The notes: generated by a model not told the origin, from the letters alone. Shown: positions 1 to 8,337, counted from the stretch's first letter. The stretch: DNA of 45,568 nt from Oscillatoriales cyanobacterium CG2_30_40_61 (GCA_001873365.1 MNYZ01000064.1:11512-57079); one strand, 5' to 3'. Translations and numbers: made by a program.

Positions 1-78
1 GATTTAGGGGGATCAATCTTGAGGTTATAACCGACATTTTTTGAGTTATATTGATAATTATTGCCAGAATAAAAAACC

Positions 79-1239
79 ATGACCATTGAAGTAGATTATC
101 GTTTTCCTCCTAATATTGATGCGGTGCGTCAGGCGAAAGTTATTGCTATCGGACAAACCGCCGGAACTTGGGACGAAAGATTTAGCCATCGTGAGGATAA
201 TTTGCGATCGCATTTAGCCGAAGTTATTAATATTAAAACCGATGAACAAGGTTATAGTGTTGCCACAGTTAAATTTCCAGAAATTAACGTTGAAAACGAT
301 ATTGCCAGTTTGCTAACGATGATTTTTGGCAAATATTCTATGGCGGGAGTTGGTAAAATAGTTGCGGTTAGATTAGATGAAAATTATGGTCGGGTTGCAA
401 AATTTGGCATATCAGGAATTCGCCAACAATTGCAAGTTTTTGATCGTCCTTTAATTATGGCAATATTTAAACCCGCTTTAGGACTATCAGCCCAGGATCA
501 TGCTACAATTTTAAAAGAAGTGGCAACGGCTGGATTAGATATTATTAAAGATGATGAAATTATGGGGGATTTAAACACCGCCCCAACCCTAAAAAGATTA
601 AGAGCTTGTCGTCCGATTTTAGACCAAATCAAACAAGAAACCGGGCGCAGGGTTTTGTATGCTATTAATGTTACTGGAAATGCCCAAACCCTATTAGAAA
701 AAGCCAGAATTCTAGTTAAAGAAGGGGCAAATGCCCTATTATTAAATGTGCTCACCTACGGTTTTTCGGTCTTAGAAGCCCTGGCCGCCGATCCAGAGGT
801 GAATGTTCCAATTTTCGCCCATCCTGCCTTGGCGGGGGCGTTATGTGGGTCTGGGGATGCGGGTTTTTCCTATTCCGTGATTTTGGGAACCTTAATGGCC
901 CACGGCGGGGCCGATGCGGTCTTATATCCCGCCCACTATGGTAGTTTACCCTTTGATCCCGTTGAGGAAAAGCGGATTTGTCAGCAGTTGCGATCGCGAA
1001 ATGTCTTCCCCGTCCCTTCGGCCGGAATTCACCCCGGAATTGTCCCTCAAGCCCTATCAGACTACGGAAAGGACGTAATTCTGAATGCTGGGACGGGGAT
1101 TATGGAACATCCAAACGGCCCTGGAGCGGGGGTTAATGCCTTCTTCCAAGCCCTCGACTGGTATCAACAGGATCTACCCTTTGATGTTAACGAAATGCTC
1201 CCTGGTGCTCTGAGACAGGCGATAGAAAAATGGGGATGA
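79..1239 (+). CDS. mtnW: RuBisCO-like protein, DK-MTP-1-P enolase
   Basis: A form IV RuBisCO-like protein of 386 residues. Family knowledge: MtnW enolises 2,3-diketo-5-methylthiopentyl-1-phosphate in the cytoplasmic methionine salvage pathway. It does not fix CO2. What is seen: an N-terminal RuBisCO small alpha/beta domain (about 1-120), then the barrel. The barrel starts with the IFKP segment (K131) and carries the metal-binding signature DIIKDDE, in which K157 is the expected carbamylated lysine and D159 and E160 the Mg ligands. Later glycine-rich barrel loops include an AGIHPG segment and a GTGIMEHPNGPGAG phosphate-binding stretch. The next gene, 39 bp downstream on the same strand, encodes MtnB, the preceding pathway step, so a small operon is likely. 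No mtnX phosphatase is visible here. The ATG start matches the expected N-terminus. The first 78 bases of the window hold only AT-rich upstream sequence. Confidence 0.93.
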   Translation: MTIEVDYRFPPNIDAVRQAKVIAIGQTAGTWDERFSHREDNLRSHLAEVINIKTDEQGYSVATVKFPEINVENDIASLLTMIFGKYSMAGVGKIVAVRLDENYGRVAKFGISGIRQQLQVFDRPLIMAIFKPALGLSAQDHATILKEVATAGLDIIKDDEIMGDLNTAPTLKRLRACRPILDQIKQETGRRVLYAINVTGNAQTLLEKARILVKEGANALLLNVLTYGFSVLEALAADPEVNVPIFAHPALAGALCGSGDAGFSYSVILGTLMAHGGADAVLYPAHYGSLPFDPVEEKRICQQLRSRNVFPVPSAGIHPGIVPQALSDYGKDVILNAGTGIMEHPNGPGAGVNAFFQALDWYQQDLPFDVNEMLPGALRQAIEKWG

Positions 1240-1278
1240 AAGACCAATTTGTAATTCTTAATTCGTAATTCCTAATTT

Positions 1279-1911
1279 ATGATGAACACTGATCTCCGTC
1301 AATCTTTAATCTATGCGTCTTGCCAATTTCATCAACTGGGTTGGATGGCAGGGACGGCTGGAAATCTTTCGGCTAAAATGCCCGATAATAGTTTTTGGAT
1401 TACTGCTAGTGGCAAACAAAAAGGTAAATTAGTTACAGACGATTTTGTGAGAATATCCCTAACCGGAGAGATATTAGAAAATCCCAATCAGAATAATAAA
1501 CCCTCGGCAGAAACCAGTATTCATCAAGCCATATATTCTTTGTTTCCACAGGCAAATGCCTGTTATCATGTTCATTCGGTTGAAGCCAAATTAGTCTCAA
1601 ATTTTATTGATCATGAGCAATTACCTTTACCACCCATTGAGATGTTAAAGGGGTTAGGAATTTGGCAAGAAAACCCTAAAGTTTATCTACCTGTTTTTGA
1701 GAATTATTTAGAAGTACCTCGAATTTCTGAAGATATTATTCAACGGTTTAAACAGACTTCTCCTGATGTTCCGGCGTTGTTAATTAGAAATCATGGGGTA
1801 ACGGTTTGGGCAGATTCTCCAGAAGCCGCAGAAAACCATATTGAATTAGTGGAATATATTTTCCGTTATATTGTGGCGGCTCGTCAAGCGGGATTGAATT
1901 TTCAACATTAA
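1279..1911 (+). CDS. mtnB: Methylthioribulose-1-phosphate dehydratase
   Basis: A class II aldolase/adducin-fold protein of 210 residues. Family knowledge: MtnB dehydrates 5-methylthioribulose-1-phosphate to the diketo compound that MtnW then enolises. Seen in the sequence: an early GTAGNLSAK substrate-binding loop (about 25-33), the phosphate-site segment TASGKQKG (about 42-49), the zinc pair H97 and H99 in CYHVHS, and the third zinc histidine H172 in RNHGV. The length is normal for the family. Two ATG codons lie in tandem (1279 and 1282), so either could be the start. Adjacency to mtnW distinguishes it from fuculose- or ribulose-phosphate aldolases of the same fold. Confidence 0.92.
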   Translation: MMNTDLRQSLIYASCQFHQLGWMAGTAGNLSAKMPDNSFWITASGKQKGKLVTDDFVRISLTGEILENPNQNNKPSAETSIHQAIYSLFPQANACYHVHSVEAKLVSNFIDHEQLPLPPIEMLKGLGIWQENPKVYLPVFENYLEVPRISEDIIQRFKQTSPDVPALLIRNHGVTVWADSPEAAENHIELVEYIFRYIVAARQAGLNFQH

Positions 1912-1923
1912 TAGATAGAGTTG

Positions 1924-1942
1924 GGGCGAGAAGACCTCGCCC
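1924..1942. terminator. GC-rich hairpin between convergent genes
   Basis: The arms GGGCGAG (1924-1930) and CTCGCCC (1936-1942) form a perfect 7-bp stem with a 5-base loop between the convergent ends of mtnB and the oxidoreductase. There is no T-run, so termination is an inference. The arms resemble the palindromic repeat at 30102-30129. Confidence 0.4.
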
Positions 1943-1963
1943 ATACAAAGCTGTTAAAAACAA

Positions 1964-2935
1964 TCAATCAATATTAATGGTTTGTAACCCTTCATTCACC
2001 GTAATTGCAATTTTACCAACGGTGCGCCCCATCTCACTATAGGTATGGGCTTCGGCTAGATCATTTAAGGGATAAGTTCGATCAATAACTGTTTGAATTT
2101 TCCCCGCTTCAATTAAATCTCGCAACGCATCTAAATCTCGGCGGCTGGGTTGAGCTAAGACTAATTTTGATTTTTTACCCGAAAAGAATAAAGTTTGTAA
2201 TGTCGCTCCCATATTATCAATTGTGGGTAAAGTTGAGATATAAATGCCATCGGATTGTAGGATCTTTTCGCAATTAAAAAAAGACTGTTTCCCCACCGCA
2301 TCAAAAATAATATCGTATTGAATGTCCTGTTGGGTAAAATCATCTTGGGTGTAATCCATCACCCTATGGGCTCCCAAACGTTTAACAATATCAACATTAG
2401 ACGTCCCGCAAACCGCCGTCACATCAGCATTTAGGGCTACGGCAATTTGTACTGCAAAGGTTCCCACCCCGCCAGACGCCCCATTAATTAAAACCCTCTG
2501 TCCGGGTCGCAGTTGACCTAAATCTAATAACCCCTGCAACGCCGTCAATCCCGCTATAGGAACCGTCGCAGCCTCGGAATATGTCATATTTTGAGGTTTA
2601 TAGGTCAAATTCCCGGCAGGGGCAGCCACATACTCGCCATAAGCTCCCCCAAATAACGGGTTAACGAAGCCATAAACCTGATCTCCCACCCCCAGCCGCG
2701 TCACCTGGGAGCCAACTTCCACCACTTCCCCGGCTAAATCCGAGCCTAAAACCTTGGGGAAATTGTAGCCCGATATCGGTTGTAATAATCCCTGCCTAAT
2801 TTTCCAGTCCACGGGATTAACACTACTGGCATGAATTTTGACTAAAACTTGATCGGGTTTAATTGTTGGGGTCGGAATATCTTGATAACGAAGAACATCA
2901 GGCGACCCATATTGATGAATAACAATAGCTTTCAT
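1964..2935 (-). CDS. NADP-dependent zinc-less alcohol dehydrogenase / quinone oxidoreductase (MDR superfamily)
   Basis: A 323-residue medium-chain dehydrogenase/reductase. The N-terminal GroES-like domain (about 1-120) shows the family pattern SSVNPVDWKIRQG and the LGSDLAGEVVEVG segment. The Rossmann domain starts at GASGGVGTFAVQIA (about residues 152-165), the NADPH-binding motif of quinone oxidoreductases. The cysteine and histidine ligands of zinc alcohol dehydrogenases are not seen, which fits an NADPH:quinone or enoyl-type reductase. The substrate cannot be told from the sequence. It stands alone on the minus strand and converges with mtnB. Confidence 0.88.
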   Translation of the reverse strand: MKAIVIHQYGSPDVLRYQDIPTPTIKPDQVLVKIHASSVNPVDWKIRQGLLQPISGYNFPKVLGSDLAGEVVEVGSQVTRLGVGDQVYGFVNPLFGGAYGEYVAAPAGNLTYKPQNMTYSEAATVPIAGLTALQGLLDLGQLRPGQRVLINGASGGVGTFAVQIAVALNADVTAVCGTSNVDIVKRLGAHRVMDYTQDDFTQQDIQYDIIFDAVGKQSFFNCEKILQSDGIYISTLPTIDNMGATLQTLFFSGKKSKLVLAQPSRRDLDALRDLIEAGKIQTVIDRTYPLNDLAEAHTYSEMGRTVGKIAITVNEGLQTINID

Positions 2936-3293
2936 AATCGATTAATTAGGGATTAACACCCGTTAGTTTAACACAAATTTCTAGGAATGGGGATTAATAG
3001 AGTCACTCTAAATCCGTTCTAAAAAATAAGATTTTTGAAAATAGGGAATGGGCAAGCAGAAAAAATTTATCCTGGTTATAATCGGGTTAAATTTGTTGAA
3101 TCTGTTTTGATTTTTGTGATTTATATTTTCGCTCAAAACCTGCTATTTGGGGTCTTTAGTCTAACACTACAAGGCAAACTCAAGTAGATAAAAAATATTT
3201 TTTTTACTTAATTAAGCATTGTAAATCGGATAAATTTTAACTATGATAGAATTGTAGAAAAAAACTTTGACAAATCCTATCAATTCAATTTTT
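2936..3293. other. AT-rich intergenic region
   Basis: This is a 358-bp spacer between the divergently transcribed oxidoreductase and the RemA-like gene. It has homopolymer A/T runs and no credible reading frame. The only structure noted is a possible promoter near its right end. Confidence 0.6.
3219..3248 (+). promoter_or_regulatory. Possible sigma70-type promoter for the remA-like gene
   Basis: A TTGTAA box (3219-3224) is followed after 18 bases by TATGAT (3243-3248). This would start transcription about 40 bases before the chosen ATG at 3294. Only the hexamers support it. Confidence 0.35.
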
Positions 3294-3560
3294 ATGGATA
3301 TTCAGTTAATCAATATTGGTTTTGGTAATATTGTCTCTGCTAATCGGGTGATTGCCATTGTCAGCCCTGAATCAGCCCCGATTAAGCGGATAATTAATGA
3401 TGCCCGGGAGCGCGGACAGTTAATTGATGCCACCTACGGACGTAGAACTAGGGCAGTGATTATCACGGATTCTAGCCATATTATTCTCTCTGCAATTCAA
3501 CCGGAAACCGTTGCCCATCGGTTTGTGATCACCAAAGATGGCAATTCCCGCGATGATTAG
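3294..3560 (+). CDS. remA: RemA-like (DUF370) regulatory protein
   Basis: A small protein of 88 residues beginning [14 protein letters not shown], which matches the conserved N-terminus of the DUF370/RemA family. An in-frame TTG at 3267 would add nine residues not expected for the family, so the ATG at 3294 is preferred. Family knowledge: Bacillus RemA is a DNA-binding activator of extracellular-matrix genes that forms oligomeric rings. The role in cyanobacteria is not established. Visible conserved segments include the [18 protein letters not shown] and [13 protein letters not shown] stretches. The gene sits 89 bp upstream of gmk, an arrangement conserved across many bacteria, which supports the call. 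Confidence 0.88.
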   Translation: MDIQLINIGFGNIVSANRVIAIVSPESAPIKRIINDARERGQLIDATYGRRTRAVIITDSSHIILSAIQPETVAHRFVITKDGNSRDD

Positions 3561-3649
3561 CGGATTTGTGATTGATTCCCCTTGGTTTCTATGGGCATAC
3601 CATGAGAAAATGGAAAGACTCCTGTTCAGCGTGAATAAGTAGAAATGCC

Positions 3650-4207
3650 ATGAAAAAAGGCCGATTAATTGTGATCACAGGCCCTAGCGGGGTCGGAAAA
3701 GGAACGTTGGTTCGTTCCCTACTCAAAGATCATCCTGAACTCCATTTATCTGTTTCTGTCACCACTCGTTCTCCTCGTCCGGGTGAAATCCATGGACAAG
3801 ACTACTATTTTGTCGATCATGATCTTTTTCAAAACATGATCCAAGCAGGAGAATTATTAGAATGGGCTGAATTTGCGGGAAATTGTTATGGAACTCCATT
3901 AATTGCGGTTAAAGAAAAAATTGAGGCGGGAATATCGGTTTTATTGGAGATTGAGTTAGAGGGTGCTCGGCAAATTCGTTCGACTTTTCCCGCAGCTTTA
4001 CGGATTTTTATTATGCCCCCTTCTATTGATGAATTAGAACGGCGTTTACGCGGTAGAGGTCAGGACTCTGAAGATGCCATTCGACGGCGTTTAATCCGGG
4101 CTAGGGCGGAAATAGACGCGGCTAGTGAGTTTGATTTTGAAGTGATTAATGATGATTTAGATTTTGCCTTACGGCGTTTAGAATCCGTGTTATATTCTCC
4201 TGTTTAA
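3650..4207 (+). CDS. gmk: Guanylate kinase
   Basis: A 185-residue cytoplasmic enzyme that phosphorylates GMP to GDP using ATP. The P-loop GPSGVGKG spans residues 11-18. The GMP-binding region follows, with [11 protein letters not shown] and the DYYFV element (about 36-55). The lid has the [17 protein letters not shown] pattern with its arginines near residues 131-147. The length is slightly short of the usual 190-210, because the C-terminus ends right after the core helix. It follows the RemA-like gene and lies 10 bp before the TPR-GNAT gene, so the three may be co-transcribed. Confidence 0.95.
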   Translation: MKKGRLIVITGPSGVGKGTLVRSLLKDHPELHLSVSVTTRSPRPGEIHGQDYYFVDHDLFQNMIQAGELLEWAEFAGNCYGTPLIAVKEKIEAGISVLLEIELEGARQIRSTFPAALRIFIMPPSIDELERRLRGRGQDSEDAIRRRLIRARAEIDAASEFDFEVINDDLDFALRRLESVLYSPV

Positions 4208-4217
4208 TCCGAAAAAT

Positions 4218-5555
4218 ATGCCCCAGGAAGACCCGTTAAAACCCGATTCTTTAAATCTGATGGCAAGGGATATCAAATCGGCTGAATCCTATGCAAATTT
4301 AGGGCGTTTGTATGATCAGCAAGAACAATGGCAAGATGCGATCGCCAATTATCGTCAGGCGATCCAATTAAATCCCCATTGTTCTTGGTTTTATCACCAT
4401 TTAGCGGATGTTTTTTTGAAACAGCAACAATGGCAAGATGCTATTATTAATTATCGCCATGCGATTAAACTTAATCCTAATTTTTCCTGGTCTTATCATA
4501 ATTTAGGCAATGGATTATTAAAATTAAAACATTGGGAAGAAGCAGTTTATATTTATCGAAAAGCGATTCAGTTAAATCCTCATTTTCATTGGTCTTATTG
4601 TAATTTAGCCGATGGGTTGATTCAACAGAAAAAATGGAATTTAGCGATTATTAATTATTGGAAAAGTTTGGTGATTCTGCATCAAACTAATCAAGAACAG
4701 GATTTTGTAATTATTGCGACTAAATTAGGGGAAACCTTAGAATATCATTTACCTGAAAGGTTTGATTTAGCGATCGCCCATTATCAAAAAGTAATTCAAA
4801 ATCAGCAACAGTATCCTGAATATCAAAGTATTATGCAATTTTTAAGTCAAAATCAAAGTGCGTGGCTGAAAATTGCCGATTTTTTCCAACAAAAACATCT
4901 AATCAACGCCGCTTTAATTCTATATAAAATGGCTGTAGAATTTTATCCTGATCAAATATCTATTTCAGAAAAGTTTAATAGTCTATTACAGAAAAAAACC
5001 GACTTAGAAACAGCAATTAATTTACAACATCAAAACATTGATAAAACTTCCCCAAAATGGTCTAAATATGATCAAGGTCTGACAACTGATATCAGCAGCA
5101 ATAAGTTTAATATTCCTTTAGCAACCCATCAACAACTCGAACAGTTTATTTTTAGTACCGATATTAATTTTGACTTAAACCAATTAGATCAACTATTTGA
5201 AGCCGTGAGTTGGATGACTCGTGATCACGAAAACATGAAAATTGCCCTAGAACACAGTTTTTTAGTCGTTACCCTGTGGTTTGTCACCCCCACCCAAAAA
5301 CAATTAATTGGGTTTACTCGGGCTGTTTCCGATCATGTTTATAATGCTACTCTTTGGGATGTGGCGATTCATCCTAATTTTCAAAGTCAAGGATTAGGAA
5401 AGTCTTTAATTCAGTATACATTAGAACAGCTACAATTACAACACATTGAAAATATTACATTATTCGCCGGGAATAAAGCCGTTAATTTCTATCATAATTT
5501 AGGGTTTATTACTGACCCGAATGGGATCAAAGGAATGTTTTGGGTTTCATGTTAA
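4218..5555 (+). CDS. TPR protein with C-terminal GNAT acetyltransferase domain
   Basis: A 445-residue fusion. Residues about 22-160 contain at least three tetratricopeptide repeats with the NYRQAIQLNPH type consensus. The middle part (about 160-330) is helical with no recognised domain. Residues about 335-445 form a GNAT N-acetyltransferase fold: a central strand ending LWDVAIHPNFQ, the acetyl-CoA pyrophosphate loop QSQGLGKS (Q389-S396), and the late NKAVNFYHNLGF motif typical of GNAT enzymes. The substrate is unknown. The TPR part would be expected to select a protein partner. There is no signal peptide, so it is cytoplasmic. It starts 10 bp after gmk, suggesting co-transcription. Confidence 0.85.
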   Translation: MPQEDPLKPDSLNLMARDIKSAESYANLGRLYDQQEQWQDAIANYRQAIQLNPHCSWFYHHLADVFLKQQQWQDAIINYRHAIKLNPNFSWSYHNLGNGLLKLKHWEEAVYIYRKAIQLNPHFHWSYCNLADGLIQQKKWNLAIINYWKSLVILHQTNQEQDFVIIATKLGETLEYHLPERFDLAIAHYQKVIQNQQQYPEYQSIMQFLSQNQSAWLKIADFFQQKHLINAALILYKMAVEFYPDQISISEKFNSLLQKKTDLETAINLQHQNIDKTSPKWSKYDQGLTTDISSNKFNIPLATHQQLEQFIFSTDINFDLNQLDQLFEAVSWMTRDHENMKIALEHSFLVVTLWFVTPTQKQLIGFTRAVSDHVYNATLWDVAIHPNFQSQGLGKSLIQYTLEQLQLQHIENITLFAGNKAVNFYHNLGFITDPNGIKGMFWVSC

Positions 5556-5578
5556 TTAGGGGATAAAAAGAGAATAAT

Positions 5579-5642
5579 AAACCGGGTTTCTGACTTTTAT
5601 TTATGGGATCAAACCCAGATTTTTTGTTCAGAAACCCGGTTT
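5579..5642. repeat. Inverted repeat of the AAACCGGGTTTCTGA family
   Basis: Perfect 15-bp arms (5579-5593 and 5628-5642) flank a 34-base loop between two convergent genes. Related palindromes occur at 23941-24007 and 39017-39049. It probably acts as a bidirectional terminator or is a REP-like dispersed repeat. Confidence 0.75.
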
Positions 5643-5657
5643 GGTGCGTAAGTTTTG

Positions 5658-7016
5658 TTAGTGTTGAGAAATAATATAATATTTTAAAATTGAATTAATC
5701 TTTAGTAAAGAAACATGATGATCTTCATGGCTATCATCTTCTAACAAACAACGTCTTTTTAACGATTGTATCGCCTTTAATATATCTGTGGGTTGATCGG
5801 GGATTTCTTGCAAAACCTGCATCAAAGCAATCTCATGTTCTTGTTTAGCTAGATAATTGATTACCTGTTTTTCTGATTGGGTTAATCTACTCCATAAACG
5901 ATTAAGCTGAGATGTTATTTCGTTACTTAATATTAACACAGGATAAGCTAAAAAATCCGTGACTCGGCTAGAAAATAGTTCTTGAATCATCGTGGCTGTC
6001 ATTTCCAACCATAAGGGATGTCCTTGATATTTTTCAATTAAATTATGCCAATTATCTTGATCTAATAATTCTTTATACTTTAAAATTTTTGTAGCACAAT
6101 CTCCCAATCCAGACAGTTTTAACGACCTAAAAAATTTAGGACTATCGACTGTTAAATATTCAGGTTGTTCGCTAGTAATTAATAAAAAATTACTGGCATG
6201 AGATAATTCAGCAATCTGTTTAAATAATAAATAATACCCTTCAAATTCGGGTTTATATTTACCCGCATATTGTCCGGTTTGAAAGAGCATTTGCAGATCA
6301 TCAATAATAATTAAACAGCGATGTTTTTTAATAAATTTCAGCAATAAATCAACTTGACGATCTAGGGTATTAGGAAAAACTGGAGGAGAGACAACACTTT
6401 GCAGTAAATCTTTTAGAAAAACATCTATAGTTGGACAATACTGGAGACTACGATAAATAATATATTGAAATTCCGTTTGTACTTCTTCAATTAGTTTGAT
6501 AGCCAGTGTCGTTTTGCCAATTCCGATCATCCCAACTAAGGTAATCATTCGGATATGGTCTTGAATTAACCAGGTTTTTAACTTATTAAGTTCATCCTCC
6601 CGACCATAAAATTCGGTAATTTCTGGTGTAGCATCTATGTTTAAATGATTTTTTTCAGATGGTTTTAATAGAGGACAAGATTTAGGTGATCTCTTTTGTC
6701 TTAAACAAATACTAACTTTATTACCATTGACTAAATACTCAATTGAGCCACTGTTAGAGATAATAACTTTTTCTAAAATAGACCGTGCATTTGATTTATT
6801 AATATCTTCCCCTAAAGTTTTCGATAAAGTTTGCCATAATTCCGATGCAGTATCTCGAACATGACCTTCACTTAAATGATTTTCTGATGCAATCTCGGTG
6901 TATTTATTGCCCTGTAATGTACCTTTAAGAATTATTTCTTGCAGAAGATCTAAATGTTCGCCTGTATGGGTGAAAAGCAGTTGATCGGCAAGTTTCAATA
7001 CTTCTGCAATGTTCAT
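5658..7016 (-). CDS. NB-ARC STAND NTPase with vMAP-N-type N-terminus, no sensor repeats
   Basis: A 452-residue protein. Residues 1-85 match the helix-turn-helix domain known from vWA-MoxR-associated proteins and many cyanobacterial STAND proteins: a DQLLFTHTGEHLDLLQ start, then the SEGHVRDTASELW recognition helix. Residues about 135-345 are an NB-ARC ATPase with Walker A GMIGIGKT (162-169), Walker B LIIIDD (about 235-240), and the GHPLWLE nucleotide-sensing motif (332-338). Residues about 365-445 look like the winged-helix domain. The protein ends there, whereas relatives usually continue into WD40 or TPR repeats that sense the ligand. STAND proteins of this class are linked to signalling or antiviral responses. 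The job of this short form is not known. It faces a gene remnant at 7028 and stands alone on its strand. Confidence 0.85.
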   Translation of the reverse strand: MNIAEVLKLADQLLFTHTGEHLDLLQEIILKGTLQGNKYTEIASENHLSEGHVRDTASELWQTLSKTLGEDINKSNARSILEKVIISNSGSIEYLVNGNKVSICLRQKRSPKSCPLLKPSEKNHLNIDATPEITEFYGREDELNKLKTWLIQDHIRMITLVGMIGIGKTTLAIKLIEEVQTEFQYIIYRSLQYCPTIDVFLKDLLQSVVSPPVFPNTLDRQVDLLLKFIKKHRCLIIIDDLQMLFQTGQYAGKYKPEFEGYYLLFKQIAELSHASNFLLITSEQPEYLTVDSPKFFRSLKLSGLGDCATKILKYKELLDQDNWHNLIEKYQGHPLWLEMTATMIQELFSSRVTDFLAYPVLILSNEITSQLNRLWSRLTQSEKQVINYLAKQEHEIALMQVLQEIPDQPTDILKAIQSLKRRCLLEDDSHEDHHVSLLKINSILKYYIISQH

Positions 7017-7027
7017 AGCAGGTTTAG

Positions 7028-7378
7028 ATAAATAGGGTTTTTCAATCCTATAATGGATCAGTTTATGCTAGAGCAGGTGGAACAATTTGTGCGTTTAGTA
7101 AACCTGGACATCTTGATATTTTTAGAAGATCGAGACCTGCTCCTGATGTGAATATAACCGCTATTTCAAGCTATAAAAATATTGGGCTTTGTCCAGTTCC
7201 TAGGGCATTTTTTGACTTTGGAAATTCAGGTTATTTCAGTTTTGGTAATGGTAGCTTTTGTGGCTTTCCAAGCCCTCAAGTACAACAGGAATATAGACAA
7301 CGGTATAATGCTCCTCTTGTTAAGAAAATTTCCTCAGATCCTACAGCATTCATGAAGTATACAGGTCGGTGTTCTTAA
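7028..7378 (+). pseudogene. Open frame without a proper start codon, probable gene remnant
   Basis: The frame stays open from just after a stop at 7025 to the stop at 7376-7378, about 116 codons. The first usable start codon is only a GTG at 7148, in mid-frame. The translation reads like real protein before that codon (for example YARAGGTICAFSKPGHLDIF) and after it (FGNSGYFSFGNGSFCGF, then YRQRYNAPLVKK). The protein is rich in Gly, Phe and Ser and is not recognised. The likeliest reading is a gene whose 5' end was lost next to the STAND gene. A short expressed peptide from the GTG is the alternative. Confidence 0.35.
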
Positions 7379-7431
7379 CTTTTATAGCAAGTCTAAATCC
7401 GTTGTATAAATGACTTGAAACCACATTCATC

Positions 7432-7664
7432 GTAGGGGCGAGGCGCGCCCATCCGTGTCAACTTAAGCCGAAAACCCGTGATTACAGCCGAGATCAGATC
7501 CCCCTAAATCCCCCTTCCCAAGGGGGACTTTGATCTCCTGTTCCCCCCTTGTTAAGGGGGGCTAGGGGGGATCATTGACTTGGGATCAGATAGCGCGTGA
7601 ATTCGGGTTTGAACCCCTACTTTTAGCGTTAAGTTGACACCAATGAGGCGCGCCTCGCCCCTAC
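7432..7664. repeat. Interrupted copy of the GTAGGGGCGAGGCGCGCC palindrome
   Basis: The outer halves GTAGGGGCG (7432-7440) and TCGCCCCTAC (7655-7664), with one copy of AGGCGCGCC, rebuild exactly the 28-bp palindrome seen intact at 30102-30129. The palindrome is split here by a 196-bp insertion. The flank starting near 7383 also resembles the flank near 30054, so both are copies of one longer repeat. Confidence 0.85.
7450..7645. mobile_element. 196-bp MITE-like element with TIRs and 9-bp target duplication
   Basis: The terminal inverted repeats are 7450-7466 and 7629-7645. They are 17 bp with two mismatches and share GTGTCAACTTAA. The element is flanked by the direct repeat AGGCGCGCC at 7441-7449 and 7646-7654. 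Internally it carries a large C-rich/G-rich hairpin (about 7497-7572) of the GATCCCCCTAAATCCCCC type. It has no coding capacity, so it must depend on a transposase in trans if mobile. Confidence 0.8.
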
Positions 7665-7761
7665 AAGAGATTATCAATATTTTTTAAGATTAATAATCTT
7701 GACTTGACATTTTTTTGTACAACTCACTTAAACTTGCTCTAGCTTTCTTGTCACTCGCTTT

Positions 7762-8337
7762 TTATTCTGCAATGAAAATTTGCTCCACCGTTAAATTAAG
7801 TTCTGGGAATAGTTGAGAAACAATCCTTTGTTTACCTATAAAAATAGTATTCTGATAACTTCCATTCATCAGAAAATTAACAATAACTTGCTCCGTTAAA
7901 GGGTCAATAATCCAATATTCATAAACACCAAACTCCGCATATTCAGTCATCTTTTTAATATAATCTCGATTTTCGTTATCTTCCCCCGGACTTACAACTT
8001 CTACTACTAATAAAGCTGGAACTTCCAGAATAGCTGATTTTTTAAACTGTCGTAACCGTCGCCAATCTTCTCCTTTAATAATAGCAATATCTGGTTGTCG
8101 GGAGCGACTTAATCTAGTTCGTATCCCCACATCTCCCTGTTTTACTTTTAAGTCTAACCGTAGTCTTTTTACCTCAGCTTTGAAGGTATCGTAGAGGAAT
8201 TCAACAATATCAGAATGAATTGGACTCGCAGGTGTCATCGGAATTAACACCCCATCTTCAAGTTCATAACGATTATCTGTTCCGTCATCATAAGTTAAAT
8301 ACTCCTCAAAAGTTAATTTTATAGGGGTTTGAGTCAT
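7762..8337 (-). CDS. Uma2 family (DUF820) putative PD-(D/E)XK endonuclease
   Basis: A 191-residue protein with the cyanobacteria-rich Uma2 fold. The nuclease-like core shows QPDIAII (the Asp position), then LLVVEVVSPG (the Glu position), and a lysine in the following RDYIKKMTEYAEFGV helix, then the family hallmark YEYWIIDP. These map to the PD-(D/E)XK active-site pattern. The biological substrate is unknown, and these genes are multicopy in cyanobacteria. A second, divergent Uma2 gene lies at 43259-43900. It is monocistronic, next to a repeat-rich spacer. The start is the first ATG of the frame. Confidence 0.88.
   Translation of the reverse strand: MTQTPIKLTFEEYLTYDDGTDNRYELEDGVLIPMTPASPIHSDIVEFLYDTFKAEVKRLRLDLKVKQGDVGIRTRLSRSRQPDIAIIKGEDWRRLRQFKKSAILEVPALLVVEVVSPGEDNENRDYIKKMTEYAEFGVYEYWIIDPLTEQVIVNFLMNGSYQNTIFIGKQRIVSQLFPELNLTVEQIFIAE

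Noticed and set aside
7054-7152. Short frame from ATG 7054 (MDQFMLEQVEQF...)
   Set aside because: It is only about 32 codons and overlaps the longer protein-like frame at 7028-7378; there is no ribosome-binding site or family support.
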